A stretch of 12,121 bases of DNA, from contig VGPE01000065.1 of NCBI GenBank assembly GCA_016875645.1, forward strand, positions 1 to 12,121, written 5' to 3'. The first letter of the stretch is position 1, and every line of letters starts with the position of its first letter. This stretch comes from Chloroflexota bacterium (GTDB lineage Bacteria > Chloroflexota > Limnocylindria > Limnocylindrales > CSP1-4). This document shows, one piece after another, positions 1 to 6,470 of this stretch. The position numbers and the translations under genes were made by a program. Below the pieces are notes generated by a model. It saw nothing but the letters and a program-made list of their open reading frames with translations, made no database searches and was not told the origin of the DNA.

Positions 1-1
1 G

Positions 2-199
2 GCAACCGCCGCCGGCGCTGGATTCATCGACCCGCAACGGTGGGTCTGCCCGTCGAGCCCGTGTCCCGTGGTCCTGGGCAACGTGCTCATCTATCGCGAT
101 CGCGGCCACCTGACATCGGTGTTCTCAGCTGCCCTCGGGACGCGGCTGGGCGCGGCACTCCTCGCGGACCTGGAGCGCCAGGCGATCGCGATCCGCTGA
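2..199 (+). CDS. C-terminal end of an acyltransferase-SGNH type membrane protein (partial)
   Basis: Reading from base 2 gives 65 codons and then TGA at 197-199, with no internal stop and good G/C third positions. The peptide includes DPQRWVCPSSPCPVV, then NVLIYRDRGHLT, and ends in an Ala/Leu-rich helix. This is the pattern at the C-terminus of OafA/YrhL-type acyltransferases fused to an SGNH domain: a CP..CPVV..N.L.YRD..HLT block, whose D-x-x-H would supply the catalytic Asp and His of the SGNH esterase. Such proteins O-acylate cell-surface polymers; the membrane acyltransferase half would lie left of the window. The gene runs in the same direction as the lipoprotein that starts 80 bases later. 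The family call rests on one short conserved block, so the exact substrate is unknown. Confidence 0.72.
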   Translation, partial: ATAAGAGFIDPQRWVCPSSPCPVVLGNVLIYRDRGHLTSVFSAALGTRLGAALLADLERQAIAIR

Positions 200-217
200 T
201 TCATCGGGCGCGGATGC

Positions 218-262
218 GCCCGCCAGGCGCGGGCACTTCGGCACTGGCCGCCATTGGCGGCC
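218..262 (+). terminator. Two adjacent GC hairpins between the acyltransferase end and the next gene
   Basis: Bases 218-223 (GCCCGC) pair with 229-234 (GCGGGC) around a 5-nt loop. Bases 246-252 (GGCCGCC) pair with 256-262 (GGCGGCC) around ATT, a 7-bp perfect stem. Neither has a T-run, so a classical intrinsic terminator is not shown. They may end the upstream transcript or, for the second, act as an operator, because it ends 5 bases before the -10-like hexamer of the next gene. Confidence 0.35.
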
Positions 263-267
263 GCGCG

Positions 268-273
268 TAGCGT
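268..273 (+). promoter_or_regulatory. -10-like hexamer TAGCGT for the gene at 280
   Basis: TAGCGT fits the TANNNT pattern of a -10 element and ends exactly 6 nt before the ATG at 280. That spacing would place the transcript start at or within a base or two of the start codon, giving a leaderless mRNA. No convincing Shine-Dalgarno sequence precedes this ATG, which agrees. No clear -35 was found. The same arrangement occurs at 5594-5599 and 9461-9466. Confidence 0.4.
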
Positions 274-279
274 CGGGAC

Positions 280-2097
280 ATGGAATACGGGCCGTCGACT
301 CGGGCACCGGGAGTCCGCGTCCTCGGGGTGATTGTCGCCCTGTCGCTGATTGCCGGTGCCTGCACGTCCGCCCAGTCGCCTCCGGCCGAGCCCCCTGCCA
401 GCTCTACGGCGACGACTCCGACGCAACCCGCGGTGCCCCAGTGCAGCCCAGGTGGTGTGGTGCAGCCGTCGCCGTCGAGCCAGGGCCCGCCCGAGGGCGA
501 GGACGACACGGCCACGGTGTCGCCCAGCACCGCCGGTCCCTCGGGCGGTTCGGTCCAGCCGACCGCCACTCCGACGCCGGCGGCCCCTGCTTCTGCGTCC
601 GCGCCCACGCCTCCGACCACGCCCACGCCGCTGCCGGAGCCGACCGCGCTGCCGGAGCCGACCGCGCTGCCGGAGCCAACGCCGTGCACCTTCCCCGATC
701 CGGGAGAGGAAGAGGACGCCGACCTGACCGGGCGCTGGCCGACGGTCGTCTACCAGGGCCACGATCACTGGCAGATCCAGCAGTCCTCGACGAAATGGAA
801 CGTGACCGAGGCGTTCACCGATGCCCCTTCGTACCTGCCCGGCGAGACGCTGCGTCTGGCGGTGAGCACGGACTCGCAGACCTATACGGTCGACATCTTC
901 AGGGTCGGCGCGACGGTTCAGCGTGTCACGAGCTCGCGCCCGCAGTACGGGCTGCGCCAGGCGAACCCGGTGATCGAACACGCAACGAAGCTCGTCTCGG
1001 CGCTCTGGCTCTACACCTACGAGCTGCCGATCCCGGCCAGCTGGCCAAGTGGCGTCTACCTCGCGCGGGTCAACGGGTCGCGCGGCTCCCAGGGCTACGC
1101 GCCGTTCGTCGTGCGATCGACGCGGGCCAGCCGGTTCCTGTTCGTCTCGAACACCCTCAACAACCAGGCCTACAACCGGTGGGGCGGGAGCAGTCTGTAC
1201 TGGACCGGCCTCGGCGAGCCCGCGCCCGGGGAGGCCATGGCGTTCGCGGTCAGTCTGGATCGGCCGTTCGAGATGCAGGACGGCGCGGGCCAGATGCTCT
1301 CGATGGAAGCGCCTTTCATCGCGTGGCTCGAGCGGAACGGTTACGACGTCACGTACACGACGGACTATGACCTCTCGCTCCACCCTGAGCAGCAGCCGCT
1401 GCCGGCTGCCGTCCTGTTCAGCGGCCACCCCGAGTACTGGGGCGCCGGGTTGCGGGACTGGCTCGACGAGCACGTGATCCAGCGGGGCGACATGGGCCTG
1501 GGCGTGTTCGCGGCAGATGCCGGGTACTGGAAGGTGCGCTTCCGCGATGACTCGCCGAAGGGACCCCGCACCCTCGTTCTCTACAAGAACGCCACACTCG
1601 ACCCGATCGTGATGGAGCAGTGCCCCGGCGGCGTCGGCCGAGGCGCGAACGCCTTCCGCCTGGAGCCATGCGGCCTGAGAAGCCCCGCGAACCGACCGGA
1701 ACAGGCGCTCCTCGGGGTGCAGTACGGCGCGATGGTTCCGACGGCGGCCGCGTATCGGCTGACGAGCGCCGCGGCGCCGCTCCTGGCGGGGACTGGACTC
1801 ATGGTGGGCGACAGCATCGGAGAGCTCGCGGGCGGTGAGGTCGATCGCGTGGATCCCGCGTACGGTGCACCGCCCGGGAGTCAGATCATCGCGACGGCGG
1901 TCTGTGAATCAGCCTCCGGCGCCCTGGTGCCGGCGCACGCAGCGCTGCGCCGAACCGAGAGCGGCGGCCGGGTGTTCGCCAGTGGCACGTTCTGGTGGGG
2001 CTGGGGGCTCGAGCCCGCCTACGCCCGGACCCACAACGTGCCCGACGGCTTCGAGCAGCTGACCAAGAACGTCCTCGCGTTCCTCACGACGCGCTGA
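280..2097 (+). CDS. Lipoprotein with N,N-dimethylformamidase beta-subunit-like domain
   Basis: The 605-residue protein begins with a hydrophobic segment and a lipobox ending LIAGAC (Cys28), so it should be an outer-face lipoprotein. Residues about 30-150 are low-complexity Pro/Thr/Ser/Ala, a probable wall-spanning linker, including three copies of LPEPTA/P. From about residue 160 to the end it resembles the large C-terminal domain of the N,N-dimethylformamidase beta subunit: YLPGETL, LPIPASWPSGVYLARV, FVSNTLNNQAYNRWGG, SGHPEYWG (about 381-388), DAGYWKVRF, and a C-terminal HNVPDGFEQLTKNVLAF. Characterised DMF-degrading enzymes hydrolyse DMF with a Tyr/Tyr/Glu-bound iron and a separate small subunit. 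No small subunit is encoded nearby, so the substrate here is unknown. The ATG at 280 gives the best signal peptide. The homology is to the domain, not to proven activity. Confidence 0.8.
   Translation: MEYGPSTRAPGVRVLGVIVALSLIAGACTSAQSPPAEPPASSTATTPTQPAVPQCSPGGVVQPSPSSQGPPEGEDDTATVSPSTAGPSGGSVQPTATPTPAAPASASAPTPPTTPTPLPEPTALPEPTALPEPTPCTFPDPGEEEDADLTGRWPTVVYQGHDHWQIQQSSTKWNVTEAFTDAPSYLPGETLRLAVSTDSQTYTVDIFRVGATVQRVTSSRPQYGLRQANPVIEHATKLVSALWLYTYELPIPASWPSGVYLARVNGSRGSQGYAPFVVRSTRASRFLFVSNTLNNQAYNRWGGSSLYWTGLGEPAPGEAMAFAVSLDRPFEMQDGAGQMLSMEAPFIAWLERNGYDVTYTTDYDLSLHPEQQPLPAAVLFSGHPEYWGAGLRDWLDEHVIQRGDMGLGVFAADAGYWKVRFRDDSPKGPRTLVLYKNATLDPIVMEQCPGGVGRGANAFRLEPCGLRSPANRPEQALLGVQYGAMVPTAAAYRLTSAAAPLLAGTGLMVGDSIGELAGGEVDRVDPAYGAPPGSQIIATAVCESASGALVPAHAALRRTESGGRVFASGTFWWGWGLEPAYARTHNVPDGFEQLTKNVLAFLTTR
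631..684 (+). repeat. 18-bp tandem repeat, three copies, in the lipoprotein linker
   Basis: The unit CTGCCGGAGCCGACCGCG occurs at 631-648 and 649-666, and a third copy with three substitutions lies at 667-684. It encodes LPEPTA, LPEPTA and LPEPTP in the Pro/Thr-rich linker of the dimethylformamidase-like lipoprotein. The repeat is in frame, so copy-number change would alter linker length without breaking the gene. Confidence 0.9.
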
Positions 2098-2156
2098 CCG
2101 CCGCGTGGACGCTCCTGCGCCGCGAACGGCAGTGGCCCTGGTCGGCTCAGACGCGC

Positions 2157-2162
2157 TAGAAT
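2157..2162 (+). promoter_or_regulatory. -10-like hexamer TAGAAT of the tRNA-Gly gene
   Basis: TAGAAT is one base from TATAAT and lies 13 nt before the first base of the mature tRNA, leaving a 5' leader of roughly 6-8 nt. No good -35 hexamer is visible at 16-18 nt upstream. It gives an independent reference for what a -10 looks like in this genome. Confidence 0.55.
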
Positions 2163-2175
2163 CGCGGCCTCCCGA

Positions 2176-2251
2176 GCGGGAGTAACTCAGCTGGCAGAGT
2201 GTCTGCTTCCCAAGCAGAATGTCGCGGGTTCGAATCCCGTCTCCCGCTCCA
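2176..2251 (+). tRNA. trnG: tRNA-Gly, anticodon CCC, with encoded CCA
   Basis: The cloverleaf is clear. The acceptor GCGGGAG (2176-2182) pairs with CTCCCGC (2241-2247); the discriminator is T2248 and CCA is encoded at 2249-2251. The anticodon stem TCTGC/GCAGA encloses the loop TTCCCAA, so the anticodon is CCC (2209-2211), reading glycine GGG codons. The T-arm has CGGGTTCGAATCCCG. The D-arm region AACTCAGCTGGCAGAGT is standard. The gene stands alone between a lipoprotein gene and a LiaF-like gene. Confidence 0.97.
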
Positions 2252-2350
2252 CTTCCCCGCTGGCGCTCGGCGCTTGCCCGCGGACATGGTGTTTCGCCCG
2301 ACCAGGCTGGGTGGAGGCACCGGGATTCGCCCCGTTCGGCAACAAGCAGG

Positions 2351-2379
2351 CTTCCGGCAGCAACTCGACGCTGCGGAAG
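2351..2379 (+). promoter_or_regulatory. Hairpin just upstream of the ribosome binding site of the LiaF-like gene
   Basis: CTTCCGGCAGC (2351-2361) pairs with GCTGCGGAAG (2370-2379): ten base pairs with one bulged G and an 8-nt loop. It ends four bases before the Shine-Dalgarno-like AGAGGGG (2383-2389). It could end transcripts running on from the tRNA, or control translation of the following gene. There is no T-run after it, so a plain intrinsic terminator is less likely. Confidence 0.45.
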
Positions 2380-2396
2380 ACGAGAGGGGCCGGCTG

Positions 2397-2915
2397 ATGG
2401 GTGGTGTGCTGAAGCGCCTGGTCAGGATCGCTTCCATCGCGTGGGTGGCCGGTCTCCTGGCGGCGCTCATCGGTGCCGCCAGGGCCAAGCGCGGCGCTCC
2501 ACCGCTCCCTGACCGGGCCGCTGACGAGGTGGACATCCGCGCCATCCTCGAGCCGCTTGACTTCGCGAGCACCTCGACCGCATTCCGTGGCGGGCACCTG
2601 ACGTGCTGGTTCGGCGGCGGCGTGCTCGATCTGAGCCGGGCCCGGATGGACCCCGCAGGAGCGCAACTGGGCGTGCGGGCCGTCTATGGCGGCGCGCAGA
2701 TCGTCGTGCCCGAGACGTGGGACGTCGAGTTGCAGGTCGTCGGGCTCCTCGGCGGGGCTGGCGATGCTCGCGCGACCCGGGGACGTGCGGTGGGTGCGCC
2801 GCGGCTCACGATCGAAGGGATCGCGATCGTCGGGGGAATCGGCATCACGTCCGAGCGTCCGGACGGCAGGCCTGACCGGAACGACGAGTTCGAAGAGCTG
2901 GTCGCGGACGCCTGA
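2397..2915 (+). CDS. Membrane-anchored protein with LiaF C-terminal-like domain
   Basis: The ATG at 2397 is chosen because AGAGGGG lies about 7 nt upstream and the longer reading frame would run back into the tRNA. The 172-residue product has one N-terminal membrane segment (about residues 9-30) and then a soluble domain. The domain carries HLTCWFGGGVLDLSRA, GAQLGVRAVYGGAQIVVPE, and WDVELQVVGLLGGAGD, the repeated glycine-rich beta pattern of the LiaF C-terminal/cell-wall-active antibiotic response domain. In Firmicutes LiaF restrains the LiaRS two-component system, but with four membrane helices; here there is one helix and no kinase or regulator nearby. A role in envelope-stress sensing is therefore inference only. 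The gene converges on the operon ending at 2926, with a 10-base gap. Confidence 0.72.
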   Translation: MGGVLKRLVRIASIAWVAGLLAALIGAARAKRGAPPLPDRAADEVDIRAILEPLDFASTSTAFRGGHLTCWFGGGVLDLSRARMDPAGAQLGVRAVYGGAQIVVPETWDVELQVVGLLGGAGDARATRGRAVGAPRLTIEGIAIVGGIGITSERPDGRPDRNDEFEELVADA

Positions 2916-2925
2916 CGAAGGCGAC

Positions 2926-3978
2926 TCAGACCGCCGACACGCGAGGGCTCCTGCGCCGGCGCCCGGCCCCCCGGGGCGAAGCCAGGGTGGCAAGGATCAC
3001 CGCTGCAGGATCGAGACCCCCGGGGCAGCAGCGACACGCCGGGCCGATCGGCGAGGGTCGCTGCGCCGGCCCCTCCCAGCAACACGGACGGGGGCGTCGG
3101 TCGTCCCGCGAGGGCCTCGAGAACGGCGAGCGCGCTTTCTCGGTCGGCGGTCGTCGGCACGCCGAGGACGACGATGTTCGCGCCCGGCCGATCCAGAGCG
3201 GCCGCCCAGGACGCTGGCGGCACATCCGGACCCAGGTAGAGCACGGGGACCCCGGCCCGGAGGGCAGCGATGCCGAATGCGAGCAGTCCGATCTCGTGCC
3301 TGGCCCCCGCTGGCCGGCCTCGGATGCGCGCAGGACCGATTCCGGCATGAGGCGGCTCGGGGCGGGTGCGGTCGCTGCGTCGCCGCCCGCGATGGCCAGC
3401 TCGCGGTTGACGGGAACCATGATCCGCAGGAGGTCCACCCCGCTGCTGACGAGCCGGCGGACCTCGACGCTCGCATCGGCCAGCGTGGGCTCCAGCACCG
3501 TGAGCCCGAACCACGGCCTGGGCGGCTCGCCCAGGAGGTCCGTCAATTCGCGTCGTGCAGTTCGGTTGGCGTCGATGCGCTCCAGGGCCGCGTCGACGAG
3601 AGACTGCGCCTGGCGCTCGGCGGCCGCCCGGCGGTCCGGGTCACGCAGGAGCTGCGCTTCGATCCCGAAATCGATCGTGCCGTCAGCGACGTCCAGCGCC
3701 AGCTCCTGGGGCCCGAGGTCGTATTCGAGCAGCGCCATCGCGAAGGGCAGCAGGATGCCGCCCCCAAGCCGCCCCGAGCCGGCGCCCAGGAACCCTTCGA
3801 CGACTTCGCTCGCCAGCGGGCGACCCCGTCGATCGACGCCGCCCACACCGATGAGCCGCAGAATCGCCCGCTCGCGGCCGATCGTGGTCGACGCGTCGGC
3901 GCGGCCGCCCCAGGCCGCGCCCAGCGTCTCGGCGAGGGCGATGAGGTGATCGAGCCGGCCGAGGTCGGCGCCGCTCAC
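2926..3978 (-). CDS. KamD-like N-terminal region fused to a B12-binding domain; two compensating frameshifts
   Basis: The start is GTG at 3978-3976, overlapping the moaDE stop as GTGA. Residues 1 to about 223 resemble the N-terminal part of D-lysine 5,6-aminomutase alpha (KamD): TTIGRERAILRLIGVGGVD..G.PL, then LGPQELALDVADGTIDF, NRTARRELTDLL, and the first barrel strands. At 3304-3308 (five C on the + strand) coding switches frame. The new frame reads ARHEIGLLAFGIAALRAG, LYLGPDVPPASW, VVLGVPTTADRE and VLLGGAGAATL, a B12-binding fold keeping the H-x-x-G His (codon 3298-3296), with Ala where Asp or Glu is usual. At 3017-3021 it switches back, ending at TGA 2928-2926. One base added at the first run and one removed at the second restore a 350-residue protein. 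Most of the KamD barrel is absent. Substrate unknown; could be a pseudogene or carry sequence errors. Confidence 0.7.
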   Translation of the reverse strand: MSGADLGRLDHLIALAETLGAAWGGRADASTTIGRERAILRLIGVGGVDRRGRPLASEVVEGFLGAGSGRLGGGILLPFAMALLEYDLGPQELALDVADGTIDFGIEAQLLRDPDRRAAAERQAQSLVDAALERIDANRTARRELTDLLGEPPRPWFGLTVLEPTLADASVEVRRLVSSGVDLLRIMVPVNRELAIAGGDAATAPAPSRLMPESVLRASEAGQRGPGTRSDCSHSASLPSGPGSPCSTWVRMCRQRPGRPLWIGRARTSSSSACRRPPTEKARSPFSRPSRDDRRPRPCCWEGPAQRPSPIGPACRCCPGGLDPAAVILATLASPRGAGRRRRSPRVSAV

Positions 3979-4757
3979 CCCGGCGCCTCGGTGCGTGCCG
4001 GCTCGCCGATCCAGACATGGCCGTCACGGAAGCGCTCGGCCTTCCAGATCGGGACGCGGCCCTTCGTCTCGTCGATCCCGTAGCGCGCCGCGTCGAATGC
4101 GGCACCACGATGGGGCGCCACCGCCACGACCGCGATGCTCACCTCGCCGAGGGGCACGGTTCCCAGGCGGTGGACGATCGCGATCCGATCCACGCCGAAT
4201 CGCGCCTCGATCTCGTCGGCGATCTGGCCCAGGACGCGCAGCGCCATGGTCTCGTGCGCTTCGTACTCCAATGCCTCCACTGCCCGCCCGGCGTGGCGGG
4301 CCGCCTCCACCTCCTGGCCCGGGGCCGGAGTCCCGGGCGTCACCCGGGTCCGCCCGAGGAACCCCACGACCGCGCCGTCCTCGGGGGTTGCGAGCTGATC
4401 GGCCAGTTCGGCCAGGACTTCGTTCCCGAATGGCTTCGAGCGCATCTCCAGGATCCGGCGGGAGCCGATTTCGCCGGCTCTGGCACCGGCGTCGCCGTCG
4501 CCGCCGCTCACGGGCGGGATCACCGCAAGCTCGTCACCGTCCGCAAGGGCCGTGTCGGGGTCGGCGTAGTCACCATTGCGGGCGAAGCGGACCGACGACC
4601 GGCCGGGCGCCAGGACCGGGACCTGCGCCACCAGGGCGGACCAGGCGTCCTCGACGGTGGCGCCGCTCGCGAGGTCCAGCGGCACTTCGCGCCGGCCGGC
4701 CAGCTCGCGCTGGACGGCGAAGAGCCGTGCACGGACCCGGATCGCCGTGTGGGTCAC
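3975..4757 (-). CDS. moaX: MoaD-MoaE fusion, molybdopterin synthase
   Basis: The start is GTG at 4757-4755, overlapping the upstream stop (GTGA). The 260-residue protein has a MoaD ubiquitin-like domain at 1-86, ending VIPPVSGG with the Gly-Gly at 85-86. A MoaE domain follows, from about 100 to 255. MoaE is recognised by VVGFLGRTR, ALEYEAHETMA, IVHRLGTVPLGE and DETKGRVPIWKAE; Lys232 and Lys239 match the two active-site lysines in spacing. Molybdopterin synthase transfers two sulfurs to precursor Z to make molybdopterin. The MoaD thiocarboxylate needs a free C-terminal Gly, so the fusion must be cleaved after Gly86, as reported for MoaX of Mycobacterium tuberculosis. It is the middle gene of the three-gene operon; no other Mo-cofactor gene is in view. 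Confidence 0.9.
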   Translation of the reverse strand: MTHTAIRVRARLFAVQRELAGRREVPLDLASGATVEDAWSALVAQVPVLAPGRSSVRFARNGDYADPDTALADGDELAVIPPVSGGDGDAGARAGEIGSRRILEMRSKPFGNEVLAELADQLATPEDGAVVGFLGRTRVTPGTPAPGQEVEAARHAGRAVEALEYEAHETMALRVLGQIADEIEARFGVDRIAIVHRLGTVPLGEVSIAVVAVAPHRGAAFDAARYGIDETKGRVPIWKAERFRDGHVWIGEPARTEAPG

Positions 4758-5587
4758 AGCAGCAGCCCCGCCCCGAAGTAGAGCCCCGCCGCGAGGATGG
4801 TGCCTGCCGCGATGGCTCCGACGTTGATGTACAGGAGTCCCGTCGCGGATTCCATGGAGCGGGTCATCGCGGTCTTGACCGCTGCCCACGAAACGATGAG
4901 CGGGAACACGAGCCCGATCAGCAGTCGCAGCCAGACGAAGAGCGCCCACTGCCCGACCAGCGGCTCAAACGGTGTGCGGCCCGCGCCCGCACCTGCCGCC
5001 AGCCACGCGACGAACAGGGCAAGCTGAACTCCGACGATCCAGAGCAGCAGGCGCGTGAACAGGACGAGCGGCGCTTCACCGAGCTTTGGGCTCACGAGGT
5101 ACCAGTGGCCCAGCACCATGGCGGCGAAGACCCCGCCGGTCGCGAAGCCGAGGACGACGAGCTGCACGAGGAACGGGATGGCCTGTGGCAGACCGCCACC
5201 CCAGGACAGGGCCCCGAAGAGGAGTGCCGCAAAGCCTGCGGCCACGCCGGCCATCCCCGGCAGGCGCGTGACGGCGCGCCGGAGCAGCGCGACCAGCTCG
5301 ATGAGGGCCAAGCCGCCCATGGCGAGGAGCGCGAGGCGGCGTGGCGTCTCGAATGTCGGGTCGGTCACGATGCGCGACCCGGGCAGATCGGTCGGGAGCC
5401 CGGAGTCGGAGAGGTAGGCGATGCCCGCGAAGCCTGCCGCGCACAGCGCTGTGAACGCGAGATAGCCGCGCGGTGCCTCGGTGCGGGCGCGGCCGATCAC
5501 CCCGGCCGCCAGCGACCCGAACGCGAGGCCGGTCAGGATGGTCCAGTTGATGTACGCGAGGTTGTGCGCAATCTGTTCCGCCGGCAC
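4754..5587 (-). CDS. Multi-pass integral membrane protein of unknown function
   Basis: I do not recognise a named family. About eight hydrophobic segments fill the protein, among them INWTILTGLAFGSLAAGVIG, LALLAMGGLALIELVALL, FLVQLVVLGFATGGVFAAMV, LFTRLLLWIVGVQLALFVAW, and GLLYINVGAIAAGTILAAGL. Few His residues are seen (HN near the start, GHWYLVSP in the middle), so a haem- or quinone-linked anchor subunit is possible but unproven. I prefer the GTG at 5587 because TACACT ends 6 nt upstream of it. An in-frame ATG at 5626 would add 13 residues and has no Shine-Dalgarno. It is the first gene of an operon with moaDE and the KamD/B12 gene, and its stop overlaps the moaDE start. Confidence 0.75.
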   Translation of the reverse strand: MPAEQIAHNLAYINWTILTGLAFGSLAAGVIGRARTEAPRGYLAFTALCAAGFAGIAYLSDSGLPTDLPGSRIVTDPTFETPRRLALLAMGGLALIELVALLRRAVTRLPGMAGVAAGFAALLFGALSWGGGLPQAIPFLVQLVVLGFATGGVFAAMVLGHWYLVSPKLGEAPLVLFTRLLLWIVGVQLALFVAWLAAGAGAGRTPFEPLVGQWALFVWLRLLIGLVFPLIVSWAAVKTAMTRSMESATGLLYINVGAIAAGTILAAGLYFGAGLLL

Positions 5588-5593
5588 GGGCCG

Positions 5594-5599
5594 AGTGTA
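5594..5599 (-). promoter_or_regulatory. -10-like hexamer TACACT for the membrane protein/moaDE operon
   Basis: On the - strand TACACT is followed by 6 nt and then GTG (5587-5585), matching the spacing at 268-273 and 9461-9466. This suggests a leaderless operon mRNA. No -35 consensus is recognisable. If the ATG at 5626 were the true start, this site would lie inside the gene. Confidence 0.38.
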
Positions 5600-5685
5600 C
5601 CCGCCGAACCCGAGCGCCCCTACCATGGGAGCCCGGCCCGACGAGACCGGCGAGACCGGTGGGCGCGACCGCAGAGGTGGGCAGG

Positions 5686-6417
5686 ATGAGCGCGAACGGC
5701 GGTATGAGCGTCACCTGGTACGGCCATGCGTGCGTGGAGGTGGTCACCCCGGGCGGCCTCGTGATGCTGTTCGACCCGTGGTTCGGCAACCCGAAGAGCC
5801 CCAGGCAGGCGGACGCCGTCGACCGGTGCGACATCCTGCTGGTCTCGCACGGCCATGGCGACCACATCGGCGACGCGCAGCAGATCGCAACCCGCACGCG
5901 CCCGTTCTGGCCGGCCGTGCACGAGATCAGCCTCTACTTCGGTACCCGGATGCCCGGCGGGCGTGACTCGTGCGTCGGCTTCAACAAGGGCGGCACGCTG
6001 GAGCATCGCGGCGTGAAGATCACCATGGTCCACGCCGAGCACTCGGGCGGTGACATGCGGGGCGACAGCGACGTGCCGGTGTACCTGGGCGAGCCGGCGG
6101 GATTCGTGGTCGAACTCGAGGACGGCGTCCGGTTCCTCTTCGCCGGGGACACGGACGTATTCGGCGACATGCGCCTCATCCGCGAGCGCTACGCACCGGC
6201 CCTGGCGTTCCTGCCGATCGGCGGCCACTACACGATGGATCCGCGGGGCGCCGCGCTGGCGACCGAACTCCTGGGCGTGTCCCAGGTGGTGCCGATCCAC
6301 TGGAGCACCTTCCCGATCCTCGCCGGGACGCCAGGGCAGTTGCGCGCCGAACTGGCTGCCCGCGGCCTGGGGGCCGTGCAGGTGCTTGAGCTGACGCCGG
6401 GCCAGACCCTGCGCTGA
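5686..6417 (+). CDS. UPF0173/UlaG-type metal-dependent hydrolase, metallo-beta-lactamase fold
   Basis: The ATG at 5686 is chosen for the AGAGGTGG ribosome binding site 5 nt upstream; a GTG at 5659 and an ATG at 5704 are in frame but less well supported. The 243-residue protein shows the metal-site motif SHGHGDH (His55, His57, Asp59, His60), His119 in HAEHSGG, Asp155 in AGDTD, His181 in IGGHYTMDP, and His205 in PIHWSTFP. The order and the short length match the UPF0173 family, a small cytoplasmic branch of the metallo-beta-lactamase fold related to UlaG. No substrate is established for most members. It is transcribed away from the membrane protein/moaDE operon, with about 100 bases between the two starts. 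Confidence 0.88.
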   Translation: MSANGGMSVTWYGHACVEVVTPGGLVMLFDPWFGNPKSPRQADAVDRCDILLVSHGHGDHIGDAQQIATRTRPFWPAVHEISLYFGTRMPGGRDSCVGFNKGGTLEHRGVKITMVHAEHSGGDMRGDSDVPVYLGEPAGFVVELEDGVRFLFAGDTDVFGDMRLIRERYAPALAFLPIGGHYTMDPRGAALATELLGVSQVVPIHWSTFPILAGTPGQLRAELAARGLGAVQVLELTPGQTLR

Positions 6418-6470
6418 GAGGCGGGGGGTCGGGCCATTGACGCGCTCGCCCGTGGCGCCCCACTGCGCGG

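Noticed and set aside
91..1473. Long open frame on the - strand across the lipoprotein gene (460 codons)
   Set aside because: It is an Arg/Gly/Pro-rich shadow produced by high GC content; the + strand frame has a signal peptide and domain motifs.
2684..3514. A separate 276-codon gene on the - strand
   Set aside because: Only its middle part (about 3017-3308) is protein-like, as the B12 domain. Its start and tail are shadow, and the tail would overlap the LiaF-like gene. It is better explained as the frameshifted middle of the KamD/B12 gene.
3995..5689. 564-codon + strand frame opposite moaDE and the membrane protein
   Set aside because: Arg/Pro/Gly-rich composition with no domain; the opposite strand carries clear MoaD, MoaE and transmembrane signatures.
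6418..6470. Intrinsic terminator between the convergent MBL-fold and Kelch genes
   Set aside because: Only short imperfect G/C pairings are present and no T-run, so no terminator can be supported.
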